53,154 nt of DNA from Streptococcus halichoeri (GTDB lineage Bacteria; Bacillota; Bacilli; Lactobacillales; Streptococcaceae): the NCBI RefSeq assembly GCF_009870755.1, contig NZ_WLZU01000012.1, positions 1 through 53,154 on the forward strand, read 5' to 3'. Positions 45,135-53,154 of this stretch are shown one piece after another. Each line of letters opens with the position of its first letter. Position 1 is the first letter of the stretch. The translations under genes were made by a program, and so were the position numbers. The notes under the pieces are model-generated. The model saw only the letters and a list, made by a program, of their open reading frames with translations. It did no database searches and was not told the origin of the DNA.

Positions 45135-46151
45135 ATGACAAAACAAAAAGTAGCCGTCTTAGGACCTGGATCTTGGGGCACCGCACTTGCCCAAGTGCTC
45201 AATGACAACGGCCACCAAGTGTGCCTTTGGGGGAACCACGCTGCCCAAATCGACGAAATTAAGACCCACCACACCAATACCCATTATTTCAAGGATATTG
45301 TCTTAGACGAAGGCATCCACGCGACGACCGACCTAAAAGAGGCCTTAGCTGATACCGATGCGGTGCTCTTTGTCGTCCCAACCAAAGTCACCCGCCTCGT
45401 TGCCCAGCAAGTGGCCAAGACCCTAGACCACAAAGTCATCATGATGCATGCGTCCAAGGGACTTGAGCCTGGCACCCACGAACGCCTCTCCACCGTGATT
45501 AGCGAAGAGGTACCCACTCAGCTGCGTAGCGAAGTCGTGGTCGTCTCAGGCCCTAGCCACGCCGAAGAAACTATTGTCCGCGATATTACCCTAATCACCG
45601 CCGCCTCCAAGGATCTAGCAGCTGCCAAGTACGCCCAGTCGCTCTTTAGCAACCACTATTTTCGCCTTTATACCAACCCCGACGTCATCGGTGTTGAAAC
45701 GGCTGGCGCTCTGAAAAATATCATAGCAGTAGGAGCAGGTGCCTTACACGGTCTAGGTTATGGCGACAATACTAAAGCAGCCGTCATCACGCGCGGTCTG
45801 GCTGAGATTACCCGCCTTGGGGTAAAATTAGGGGCCGATCCCTTGACCTACAGCGGACTTTCTGGTGTGGGCGACCTTATTGTCACAGGAACCTCTGTGC
45901 ATTCCCGCAACTGGCGCGCAGGGGACGCCCTAGGACGGGGCGAAAAACTAGAAGACATTGAACGCAACATGGGCATGGTCATTGAAGGCATCTCCACAAC
46001 CAAGGTAGCCTACGAAATTGCCCAAGAATTAGGCGTCTACATGCCCATCACCACTGCCATTTACAAATCCATCTATGAGGGTGCCGGCATCAAAGAAAGC
46101 ATCTTAGGTATGATGTCCAATGAATTCCGTTCGGAAAACGAATGGCACTAA
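45135..46151 (+). CDS. gpsA: Glycerol-3-phosphate dehydrogenase [NAD(P)+]
   Basis: Reduces dihydroxyacetone phosphate to sn-glycerol 3-phosphate for phospholipid and teichoic acid synthesis. The 338-residue protein has the nucleotide-binding [10 protein letters not shown], the VSGPSHAEE segment, and the catalytic Lys in [18 protein letters not shown] six bases before the ATG sets the start. Its third-codon positions are visibly richer in C and G than those of neighbours. galU follows after 23 bp in the same operon. Confidence 0.96.
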   Translation: MTKQKVAVLGPGSWGTALAQVLNDNGHQVCLWGNHAAQIDEIKTHHTNTHYFKDIVLDEGIHATTDLKEALADTDAVLFVVPTKVTRLVAQQVAKTLDHKVIMMHASKGLEPGTHERLSTVISEEVPTQLRSEVVVVSGPSHAEETIVRDITLITAASKDLAAAKYAQSLFSNHYFRLYTNPDVIGVETAGALKNIIAVGAGALHGLGYGDNTKAAVITRGLAEITRLGVKLGADPLTYSGLSGVGDLIVTGTSVHSRNWRAGDALGRGEKLEDIERNMGMVIEGISTTKVAYEIAQELGVYMPITTAIYKSIYEGAGIKESILGMMSNEFRSENEWH

Positions 46152-46174
46152 GCATCCTGCAAAAAGGAGATACC

Positions 46175-47080
46175 ATGAAAAAAGTTAGAAAAGCGATTAT
46201 CCCCGCTGCTGGGCTTGGTACCCGTTTTTTACCAGCGACCAAAGCCTTAGCTAAGGAAATGTTACCAATTGTTGATAAACCAACCATCCAATTTATCGTT
46301 GAAGAAGCCTTAAAATCAGGCATTGAAGAAATCCTTGTCGTTACTGGTAAGGCCAAACGGTCCATTGAAGACCACTTTGATTCCAACTTTGAATTAGAAT
46401 ACAACCTTGAAGTCAAAGGCAAGACAGAATTGCTCAAACTGGTCGATGAGACGACAGCGATTAACTTGCACTTTATCCGGCAAAGCCACCCCCGTGGTCT
46501 GGGTGACGCTGTTTTGCAAGCGAAAGCTTTTGTTGGCAACGAGCCTTTCATCGTCATGCTTGGTGATGACCTGATGGATATAACGGACAGCTCCGCTATT
46601 CCCCTAACAAAGCAACTCATGGATGACTACGAAACCACTCACGCCTCGACGATCGCCGTTATGCAAGTGCCGCACCAAGACGTCTCGTCTTATGGGGTGA
46701 TTGCCCCGCAGGGTGAGACGGTCAATGGCCTCTATAGCGTGGATACTTTTGTCGAAAAACCAACACCAGAAGAGGCACCCAGTGACCTGGCGATTATCGG
46801 CCGCTACCTCCTAACCCCAGAAATCTTTGGAATTCTAGAAAAGCAAGCACCTGGTGCTGGCAATGAAATCCAGCTAACCGATGCCATTGACACGCTCAAC
46901 AAGACCCAGCGCGTGTTTGCTCGGCAGTTCACTGGCAAGCGCTATGATGTCGGTGATAAGTTTGGTTTTATGAAAACCTCGATTGACTACGCTCTCAAGC
47001 ACCCGCAAATCAAGGATGATTTAAAAGCTTATATTATCAAGCTTGGCCAAGAATTAGCTGCCACTGAGAGCAAAGACTAA
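46175..47080 (+). CDS. galU: UTP-glucose-1-phosphate uridylyltransferase
   Basis: Makes UDP-glucose for capsule, glycolipid and wall polysaccharide synthesis. The 301-residue nucleotidyltransferase has [19 protein letters not shown] near its start, GLGDAV and the metal-binding VMLGDDLMD, then [10 protein letters not shown]. The ATG at 46175 has AAAGGAG seven bases upstream; an in-frame ATG upstream overlaps gpsA and lacks one. In S. pyogenes paralogues are called HasC/GalU. Confidence 0.96.
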   Translation: MKKVRKAIIPAAGLGTRFLPATKALAKEMLPIVDKPTIQFIVEEALKSGIEEILVVTGKAKRSIEDHFDSNFELEYNLEVKGKTELLKLVDETTAINLHFIRQSHPRGLGDAVLQAKAFVGNEPFIVMLGDDLMDITDSSAIPLTKQLMDDYETTHASTIAVMQVPHQDVSSYGVIAPQGETVNGLYSVDTFVEKPTPEEAPSDLAIIGRYLLTPEIFGILEKQAPGAGNEIQLTDAIDTLNKTQRVFARQFTGKRYDVGDKFGFMKTSIDYALKHPQIKDDLKAYIIKLGQELAATESKD

Positions 47081-47095
47081 AAACGAACCAAAACA

Positions 47096-47150
47096 AAAAA
47101 CTGCAGGGAACGTCGCTTCTTTTAAGAAGGGAAAACGCCCTGCAGTTTTT
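47096..47150 (+). terminator. First of two terminators after galU
   Basis: AAAACTGCAGGG/CCCTGCAGTTTT arms with an inner CTTC/GAAG hairpin, ending in five T. Confidence 0.8.
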
Positions 47151-47154
47151 CTAT

Positions 47155-47188
47155 GGGCCCAGCAAGTCGGCTTGCTGGGCCCTTTTTT
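47155..47188. terminator. Second terminator, between convergent galU and the rhomboid gene
   Basis: Perfect 12-base stem (GGGCCCAGCAAG/CTTGCTGGGCCC) with a four-base loop and six T on the plus strand. Confidence 0.85.
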
Positions 47189-47211
47189 ATAACTATAAGC
47201 TTTCGCTTACT

Positions 47212-47883
47212 TCAAGCAAAACTATAGGCCACAAGTCCGAAAAAGAGGACCAAAAAGCCTAGCGCCGCTAACCAGCTGCGGCTCTTAGTCAGTGGCTGCT
47301 CGCCTATTTGATTAGGTAGAAAAAGCGCCGCCAGTGCCCCACCAATAGCGCCGCCTAGATGGCCAGCAATCCCGACATTGGGCATAAAGAGATTGAGCAC
47401 AAGATTCACCACAATCAGTGAGAGGTAGGAGCGCCCTAGTGAGCGCAGCAGGGGATTTTTGGTCTGAAGACCAAGAACCATAATCGCCGCAAATACGCCA
47501 AATAAGGAGGTGGAAGCCCCTGCAGCTACTGCTGCTGGACTCAAAGCCAGGGTAAAGGCATTTCCCATCATGCCAGCCAGCAGGTATAGTAAAAAGAAGT
47601 TAGCCGAGCCCCAGATGCGTTCGGCCAATTGCCCGACAAAATAGAGGGTCAACCCATTCACCAGCAGGTGCTCCCAGCCGATATGAACAAAGATGGGGGT
47701 CACTAAGCGCCACAGTTGGCTAGGCATGGCGCGAACGGCCAAGCCAAACATCCCGCCAAACTGATAAATGACCTGGGGTCGTGTCGCCTGGGGTCCATAT
47801 AAGATCTGCATCGCAACAAAAACGACCAGTGTTACCGCTAGCAGCAACAAGGTCACGCGATGGCGTCTAAGCGTATAATTCAT
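47212..47883 (-). CDS. Rhomboid-family intramembrane serine protease
   Basis: Cleaves membrane proteins within the lipid bilayer. The 223-residue protein has about seven hydrophobic helices, the catalytic Ser in AGASTSLFG, the catalytic His in AGHLGGAIGG and the WEHLLVNGLTLY loop with the HxxxN-type motif. It overlaps the 5-formyl-THF cyclo-ligase gene by four bases (ATGA). Natural substrates are unknown. Confidence 0.9.
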   Translation of the reverse strand: MNYTLRRHRVTLLLLAVTLVVFVAMQILYGPQATRPQVIYQFGGMFGLAVRAMPSQLWRLVTPIFVHIGWEHLLVNGLTLYFVGQLAERIWGSANFFLLYLLAGMMGNAFTLALSPAAVAAGASTSLFGVFAAIMVLGLQTKNPLLRSLGRSYLSLIVVNLVLNLFMPNVGIAGHLGGAIGGALAALFLPNQIGEQPLTKSRSWLAALGFLVLFFGLVAYSFA

Positions 47884-48407
47884 CTGCTCAATACCTCCAA
47901 AACAGCAATATCATGGGCTTCAGCAGAGAACTCTGCCAATTGCTGCGCGTAAATCGTACTAATCGTCTGGCCCTTAAAATCAGCTAGGTAGCGGTCATAA
48001 TAGCCGCCACCATAGCCAATCCGATAACCAGCAGCATTAAAAACTACCCCCGGCACATGGATCAGATCAATCGCTCCTTTAGCAACAGCTTGCTTTCCCT
48101 TAGGCTCCAAAAGGCCATAGCCAGAAACCTCTAAGGCATTAGGCTGGTAGGGCAAAAAGACCATTTGTCCTTTGCCCACAACCTTAGGAACCAGGATTTC
48201 TTTGCCATCTAACAAGGCCTGCTCAATGACGAGATGCGTGTTAAACTCATGCGGCATCGCTAGATAGGTGGCAATGACCTGTGCTTTTTGATAGGCCGTA
48301 CTGGCAAGCAAAGCAGCCAAGAGCTCAAGATCAAGCGCCTTTTTCTCAGTCGGCTGCATAGCCCGTAGGCCCGCTAGTGTTTGTTGTCTCAGTGCTTTTT
48401 TTGTCAT
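47880..48407 (-). CDS. 5-formyltetrahydrofolate cyclo-ligase
   Basis: ATP-dependent conversion of 5-formyl-THF to methenyl-THF in folate metabolism. The 175-residue protein has ILVPKV near the middle, and the ATP-binding RIGYGGGYYDRYL signature. The ATG at 48407 is chosen because it begins the family TKKALRQQ segment; its ribosome-binding site is weak (AGAAG). It is co-transcribed with the rhomboid gene. Confidence 0.92.
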   Translation of the reverse strand: MTKKALRQQTLAGLRAMQPTEKKALDLELLAALLASTAYQKAQVIATYLAMPHEFNTHLVIEQALLDGKEILVPKVVGKGQMVFLPYQPNALEVSGYGLLEPKGKQAVAKGAIDLIHVPGVVFNAAGYRIGYGGGYYDRYLADFKGQTISTIYAQQLAEFSAEAHDIAVLEVLSR

Positions 48408-48777
48408 GCTTCTATCATAACACGAAGTTTCTGCATTTGTCCCAAGGTAAAGCCCAGCAGGGCAAGTACCAATCCAGCGAAGACTCAACGAGACTTGCTC
48501 CAAGCACGCTTCCTAAAAAACCATAACGATGAGTTCACGGCCAAGGACCAGAGGCACAGCCCACAGCGCACACGCCGCCGCACACCTGCCAAAACTAGCG
48601 GCTCACTTTTTTATACTTTTTCCAAAAACAAACTTAAGAATCCTTTAAGGTAACTCAGCTATACTAAAACTATCCTAAATGATGGTTCCTAAGAACCATG
48701 GAAGGTAGTCAATTGCTATTTTCCCTTTTCATAAATCTCCAAAAGAGGGTGCCAAAAAGCATCCTCTTTGTGTTAGC
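48408..48777. other. Intergenic region between the cyclo-ligase and RofA-like genes
   Basis: Contains a TATGAT-type -10 near the cyclo-ligase start and a terminator at 48741-48769. An open frame on the plus strand overlaps the cyclo-ligase and has no recognisable product. Nothing else is seen. Confidence 0.45.
48741..48769 (-). terminator. Terminator of the RofA-like gene
   Basis: AAAGAGG/CCTCTTT stem with a long loop that is itself partly paired (TGC/GCA). The T run is short. Confidence 0.5.
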
Positions 48778-50313
48778 CTAAACATCAGGCTCCTGAGTGG
48801 CAGAAGTGGCAAACTGCTCAGTCATGATTTTCTCGTACTTTTCTTCCTTGAGGTCCAAGATGCGTTTTTGCAGCTGCGAGACCCGACCATTGAAATCAGG
48901 AGAAGAAAAGTCTAGGGTAGCCACATTTGGCGTTAATTCCTTCTTGACAAAAGGGATGAGCTTTTGATGCGTGATTACTAGGTCAGGCTCTAAATCACTG
49001 ATGTTGTAAATATCATCAATCAAGAGGTAAAAGGAATGAACAGCAACGCTTTTTGGGGAAAACAAAGCAGAAATAGCATCCTTGAGCAAGCGTGCATTGA
49101 CAGCATTAGCCGCGATACACACCAGCTTGATTGGAGGCTGGCAATTTCTGAGCAACTGCTCCAAGTGATTGCACAGTAAAAAGAGATGCTGGCAGTGAGG
49201 GCCCTTGGCCCCAATCGCACGTAGCCATTGGTTAACGACCTGATTAACCGCTTGGAAAAAGCCAGCATGTCCCTGATAGGTCCTAGAGGAACAGCGCACT
49301 TGCTCAGGAATGAGGTCTTGCAAGTCAAAAAGGAAATACAAGTAAAAGTAAATCAGGATGTGCACTAAATCATCGTTCTTATCCAAAAACAAGGGCGAGA
49401 GCTGCTGGATGGCCCGGAGTAATTGTGAAAAAGCAGGATCAGCCTCAAAGATGGCTCTGACTTGCTGGATATGCTCTTTGGACCACTTTTGGCTAGCAAA
49501 GGAATTACTAGCAGTCAGATAGATTAAAAAAAGGTAATCCAAGTCATCTTTTTGAAATGTCAGGCCGGTCTGCGGCTGGAGGATCTCTTCAATGCTCTTG
49601 GCCAGTTTCTCATAGATAAAGATCCGAGTCAATTTGTTAAAAATCGCTGATTCAGGAAGCCGGACGCTTTTATCATGGCGCTTCCATGATAGGGACAAAA
49701 GAACATTGTAAAAAATAAACGACTCTGACAATAGATGAGAAGGTCTGAGATGGCTGGCACTATCAAAGAGAAAATGGCGCGTAATAAGCTGGTCTTTTGG
49801 GGTTAACTCGTAAATGTCAATTCCAAACTTGGTCTGTAAAAAGGCAATGAGGTAGCGAATCCGATACTCCTCACCGACAATGCTGTTTTTCACAAGCCTT
49901 AGGCCGATCTCCTCAATATAGGGCACTATCGCTTCTCTTAGCCGATAAGCAGAAGCTGTCGAGATAAACTGCTCCTTGGCAAAGTGCGCCAGAGACTTAC
50001 CGTTTTTGATTGGATTAATGATAAAAAAACGAAGCAACTGCAAGATCCCCGACTGGCGGTACAAGGGGTATAAAAACGTTTCTAAGGCAGCTGGCTCGGT
50101 AAGGTCCGCTTGGATATGACCTTTTGTAAGGGTGATGTTTAGCCTGCCGCTATAAAGCAAATCTAACTCTTTACAATATTGCCTTACCTGCAAGGAAGTT
50201 AAGCCGACAATCTCTTTGACCTCCTGCAGGGAAATGCTTGGTCTATTAAAAAAGAGCATCACTAGATGGGCTTTATCACGAATGGTTTGTTCAATATAAC
50301 GATTTTCTAACAA
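48778..50313 (-). CDS. RofA-like (RALP) stand-alone virulence regulator
   Basis: 511-residue regulator of the RofA/Nra/Mga type. The N-terminus has the Mga-type helix-turn-helix region (about 20-60 and 75-130), a PRD-like middle, and a C-terminal region resembling an EIIB-type domain. In S. agalactiae a homologue (Rga) activates srr1 and pilus genes, and RofA in S. pyogenes activates adjacent surface protein genes. The start is TTG at 50313 with AAGGAG six bases upstream. It is divergent from the serine-rich repeat adhesin with 413 bp between starts, so that gene is its likely target. Confidence 0.88.
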   Translation of the reverse strand: MLENRYIEQTIRDKAHLVMLFFNRPSISLQEVKEIVGLTSLQVRQYCKELDLLYSGRLNITLTKGHIQADLTEPAALETFLYPLYRQSGILQLLRFFIINPIKNGKSLAHFAKEQFISTASAYRLREAIVPYIEEIGLRLVKNSIVGEEYRIRYLIAFLQTKFGIDIYELTPKDQLITRHFLFDSASHLRPSHLLSESFIFYNVLLSLSWKRHDKSVRLPESAIFNKLTRIFIYEKLAKSIEEILQPQTGLTFQKDDLDYLFLIYLTASNSFASQKWSKEHIQQVRAIFEADPAFSQLLRAIQQLSPLFLDKNDDLVHILIYFYLYFLFDLQDLIPEQVRCSSRTYQGHAGFFQAVNQVVNQWLRAIGAKGPHCQHLFLLCNHLEQLLRNCQPPIKLVCIAANAVNARLLKDAISALFSPKSVAVHSFYLLIDDIYNISDLEPDLVITHQKLIPFVKKELTPNVATLDFSSPDFNGRVSQLQKRILDLKEEKYEKIMTEQFATSATQEPDV

Positions 50314-50726
50314 GGGTCTCTCCTTCCTTATAGATAATGTATTACCTTAGTATAGCAGTAAAAATGCAAAAAACAAACAACTTCACCTCTAACAATGGGT
50401 AATATTCTGTTGATTTTAATTATTCCAAAAATTTTTCTCACCAATTGATTCAAAAGGAGAAAAAATTGAGAAAAAGATGCTGTTTTGACTATAGCAATCT
50501 CAGCATTACTATGCTAAATTGTGATACGTATGCTCATTTCAGCCGATTAATTGTTTTGTCAACACCAGAAGGTACCAAAAGGCCTGAAAACCAGCTTGAC
50601 TCCCATTTTTTATATCCCATGAAGCACAGCAGGATATAAAAGGCAGAGTCTTTTAATTTTACTAAAAGCTAGTAGTAAAATAAGACATTACTACGATTGA
50701 TGCGTTACATGTTATGGAGAGAGATC
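50314..50726. promoter_or_regulatory. Divergent control region between the RofA-like gene and the adhesin
   Basis: No gene. Two perfect inverted repeats lie on the adhesin side: TTTTATATCC/GGATATAAAA (50608-50641, 14-base spacer) and ATTTTACTA/TAGTAAAAT (50656-50681, 8-base spacer). A TTGACT hexamer lies at 50596-50601. The repeats are candidate regulator sites; the exact promoter is unclear. The RofA-like side has a TATACT/TAATAC region near 50336-50352. Confidence 0.55.
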
Positions 50727-53154
50727 ATGTTAAAGAAAAACTATCACTACCAAGAAGCCTCGCGCAAAACGCGGGTCAAGATGCACAAGTCTGGTAAGCA
50801 CTGGGTCCGGACGGTCATCTCAAATATCGGGCTCTTACGTTTTTTCAAGGGTGCTTCACCAACAGACGTTCGCATCCAAGAAGTGGAAACTGAGTTAGCC
50901 TCCCACTCACCAGCGATTAGCCTGCTAAAGGGAATAGCCGCAAGTGGCGCCATGCTTGGCGGGGCGCTGGTCATGAGCGATCAGGTCCTGGCCGAAGAGG
51001 TCACACAAGAGTCCGTGCAGCCTTTAGCAACAACAGATACCCTGACGATGGAGACAGGGGCTGATCAAAGCACACTTGCAGCAAAAACTGCTGAGCCCAC
51101 CACCCAGGTCAGCAGCGAACTGTCTGAGTCAAGCTCACTAAGCCAGTCCCAATCCCTATCAAGTAGCGAGAGCACCTCGGCCTCTCAGGCTGCCCTGGCC
51201 TCAGAAAGCGCAGCAAATGACAAGGCCGTTGCCCGGCCCAGAGCCGTGCGGTCGGTTAGTGAGAATTCGGGCATGGAGCCGATACCAGTGGCAGAAATGG
51301 CAGAGCCGGCAAAACCTGAGGCTTTGGTGGCGGAAACTGGGAGAGATGTGACTAATCAGTTAGAGAACGTTCATATTACGCTTCAAGAGAGAAGTGCAAC
51401 ACCTGGAACTGTCAATATGGATGCAGGAGAGAGTCTTGGTGCAAGCATATCATTTAAAGCTCCCGGTGTATCCCCTGGCGATACCTTTACACTGCAACTG
51501 TCAGAGACCATGGATCCCAACGGTATAACCTCCAATGAATTTGACTTTCCTATATATAATGACCAGCATAAACCTATAGCAACAGGGACTTATGATAAAG
51601 ACACACATCGTATTACCTATAAGTTTACTAATATTGACCCGGGTTCAACGGTTACAGCGTCAGTGAGCCTAAGTCTATTCATTGATGATAAGGTAACTCC
51701 GAATACCAAGAAAGCTATTGCTATATCTGTTAGTTTAGGTAATAATAAAGATGATAAGAATGTTAATGTAGTTTATGGGCCTCCTTACCAATTGGGTCAA
51801 TACAATATTAAGTCACGTGTTGTCAAACTTGATTTTGATAATCTTAACTTTAAGTATGTCTCCCAAGTTAATCCTCTAGGGAATACTATTTCAACCTATA
51901 ATCCAACGCATCAATTAATTAGTGTGATTCAGAACGCTGATACAAGTAGTCGTGTAAACCTTTCTAACACAAATCACAAGATTTATAAAGTCCAAGATCG
52001 ACAATCCCCTTGGGAGAGTATGGATGATGATTATACTAATCCAAGCAAATTTGAAGACGTCACAAGCTCCTTTAATGTTTCAAAAAATAGTCAAGAAATA
52101 CGTATCGATTGGGCTACACATAATATGTTCAATACGTACGTAATTGTTGTAGACGGTCAAGGTGAAAAAACGAGTGAGAACCTTAAACTATCAACTAGCT
52201 TAAAACCTTTGGGAGGTTCTTTTCAAGGCGTGACCTATACTGCAGGAGTTGCTCTACATGGTAATTCCGGTCATGGTGAGGCTGATGCAACGTCGGTATC
52301 ACAAAGCACGTCGGCTTCTCAATCGGCATCAACATCTAGCAGTTTGAGCGCTTCAACTAGTACCCGGATGTCTGAGTCTGCGTCTACTTCTAGCAGCCTA
52401 AGCGCGTCTACTAGTGCCAGCCTATCAGCTTCTGAGTCAGCTTCGACATCTAGCAGTTTAAGTGCGTCTACTAGCGCTAGCACATCCGCTTCTGAGTCGG
52501 CGTCTACGTCTAGCAGCTTGAGTGCGTCAACAAGTGCTAGCACGTCCGCTTCTGAGTCGGCGTCTACGTCTAGCAGTTTAAGTGCGTCTACCAGCGCTAG
52601 CCTATCGGCTTCCGAATCCGCTTCGACATCTAGCAGTTTAAGCGCGTCTACCAGCGCTAGCACTTCTGCTTCTGAGTCGGCATCGGCTTCTAGCAGTTTA
52701 AGTGCTTCTACCAGTGCTAGCACATCCGCTTCCGAATCCGCTTCGACATCAAGCAGCCTAAGTGCGTCTACTAGTGCCAGCCTATCAGCTTCCGAATCCG
52801 CTTCAACATCAAGCAGTTTGAGCGCTTCTACTAGCGCTAGCCTATCGGCTTCTGAGTCGGCGTCTACGTCTAGCAGCCTAAGTGCGTCTACTAGTGCCAG
52901 CCTATCGGCTTCCGAGTCGGCGTCTACGTCTAGCAGTTTAAGTGCGTCTACTAGCGCTAGCCTATCAGCTTCCGAATCCGCTTCGACATCAAGCAGTCTA
53001 AGTGCGTCTACCAGCGCTAGCACGTCTGCTTCCGAATCCGCTTCGACATCAAGCAGCCTAAGTGCGTCTACTAGTGCCAGCCTATCAGCTTCCGAATCCG
53101 CTTCAACATCAAGCAGTTTGAGCGCTTCTACTAGCGCTAGCCTATCGGCTTCTG
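50727..53154 (+). CDS. Serine-rich repeat surface adhesin, 3' end outside the window
   Basis: Partial protein of 809 codons so far. It begins with the long signal peptide of accessory-Sec (SecA2/SecY2) substrates, including the KMHKSGKHW motif (about 18-26) and [10 protein letters not shown], with likely cleavage after VLAEE (about residues 88-91). A short Ser-rich region (to about 190) precedes a non-repeat region (about 205-515) resembling MSCRAMM-type immunoglobulin-like ligand-binding domains ([17 protein letters not shown]). From about residue 530 a 20-residue Ser repeat takes over. Such proteins are O-glycosylated and sortase-anchored; the anchor and the glycosylation/export genes should lie beyond the window. 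GGAGAG sits five bases before the ATG. Confidence 0.92.
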   Translation, partial: MLKKNYHYQEASRKTRVKMHKSGKHWVRTVISNIGLLRFFKGASPTDVRIQEVETELASHSPAISLLKGIAASGAMLGGALVMSDQVLAEEVTQESVQPLATTDTLTMETGADQSTLAAKTAEPTTQVSSELSESSSLSQSQSLSSSESTSASQAALASESAANDKAVARPRAVRSVSENSGMEPIPVAEMAEPAKPEALVAETGRDVTNQLENVHITLQERSATPGTVNMDAGESLGASISFKAPGVSPGDTFTLQLSETMDPNGITSNEFDFPIYNDQHKPIATGTYDKDTHRITYKFTNIDPGSTVTASVSLSLFIDDKVTPNTKKAIAISVSLGNNKDDKNVNVVYGPPYQLGQYNIKSRVVKLDFDNLNFKYVSQVNPLGNTISTYNPTHQLISVIQNADTSSRVNLSNTNHKIYKVQDRQSPWESMDDDYTNPSKFEDVTSSFNVSKNSQEIRIDWATHNMFNTYVIVVDGQGEKTSENLKLSTSLKPLGGSFQGVTYTAGVALHGNSGHGEADATSVSQSTSASQSASTSSSLSASTSTRMSESASTSSSLSASTSASLSASESASTSSSLSASTSASTSASESASTSSSLSASTSASTSASESASTSSSLSASTSASLSASESASTSSSLSASTSASTSASESASASSSLSASTSASTSASESASTSSSLSASTSASLSASESASTSSSLSASTSASLSASESASTSSSLSASTSASLSASESASTSSSLSASTSASLSASESASTSSSLSASTSASTSASESASTSSSLSASTSASLSASESASTSSSLSASTSASLSAS
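52370..53154 (+). repeat. 60-bp tandem repeats of the serine-rich region
   Basis: At least 12 head-to-tail copies of exactly 60 bp encode [20 protein letters not shown] or close variants (Leu/Thr/Arg changes at a few positions). The copies differ mainly at synonymous sites. The array runs past the window end, so the full number is unknown. Confidence 0.95.

Noticed and set aside
52319..53023. 234-codon minus-strand open frame with [15 protein letters not shown] repeats
   Set aside because: It is the antisense reading of the 60-bp serine repeats; the repeat keeps it open. No start signals or family match.
52370..53154. Regular repeats considered as a CRISPR array
   Set aside because: The units are contiguous 60-bp coding repeats without unique spacers, and continue an adhesin reading frame.

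Overview
The window looks like chromosomal DNA of a Streptococcus, close in gene content to the pyogenic group. The main evidence is the fasB-fasC-fasA-(fasX)-rnpA-yidC-jag-rpmH block, purR followed by a SEC10/PgrA-type surface protein, a collagen-like (Scl-type) wall protein, and a serine-rich repeat adhesin divergent from a RofA-like regulator. I cannot name the species from sequence alone. Most genes in the first 45 kb lie on the minus strand.

Layout. 1-8.2 kb: minus-strand housekeeping operon rsgA-rpe-thiN-rmuC-yhaM, then purR and the SEC10/PgrA-like protein. 8.4-13 kb: a small membrane protein, an MFS exporter with its DUF4811 partner (plus strand), and a collagen-like LPXTG protein whose signal peptide is frameshifted at a run of seven G. 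13.1-15.6 kb: ksgA, rnmV, tatD. 15.9-22 kb: a catabolic island of transcarbamylase-like enzyme, YfcC transporter, amidinohydrolase-like enzyme and D-2-hydroxyacid dehydrogenase, with a divergent PucR regulator. 22.3-24.6 kb: a ThDP 2-oxoacid decarboxylase and a divergent MarR regulator. 25.1-29.3 kb: rpmH, jag, yidC and rnpA, with an Nramp manganese transporter inserted on the other strand between jag and rpmH. 29.3-33.1 kb: the fas quorum-type regulatory system with a predicted fasX RNA. 34-40.7 kb: gltX, a LURP-one protein, carbonic anhydrase, radA, dut, a frameshifted DUF454 gene and queH. 41-45 kb: MarR plus a heterodimeric ABC exporter. 45.1-48.4 kb: gpsA-galU, then rhomboid and 5-formyl-THF cyclo-ligase. 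48.8 kb to the end: a RofA-like regulator divergent from a serine-rich repeat adhesin that runs off the window.

The observations I rate highest are four. (1) The collagen-like adhesin is out of frame by one base at a homopolymer inside its signal peptide, which is what a phase-OFF allele would look like. (2) FasB and FasC are complementary half-kinases: FasB has the ATP-binding N and G boxes but no phosphoacceptor His, while FasC has the His but lacks both boxes. (3) The PucR-linked operon resembles an arginine-deiminase route, but its transcarbamylase lacks two ornithine-contacting residues, suggesting a different guanidino substrate. (4) A clean LytTR-type direct repeat with 21-bp spacing sits upstream of the predicted fasX promoter.

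Many regulatory palindromes are also visible: a PurBox-like pair fused to a terminator, MarR operators inside two promoters, and a DtxR-family-like site on mntH. Start codons were reassigned by ribosome-binding-site position, and at least ten genes appear to use TTG or GTG.
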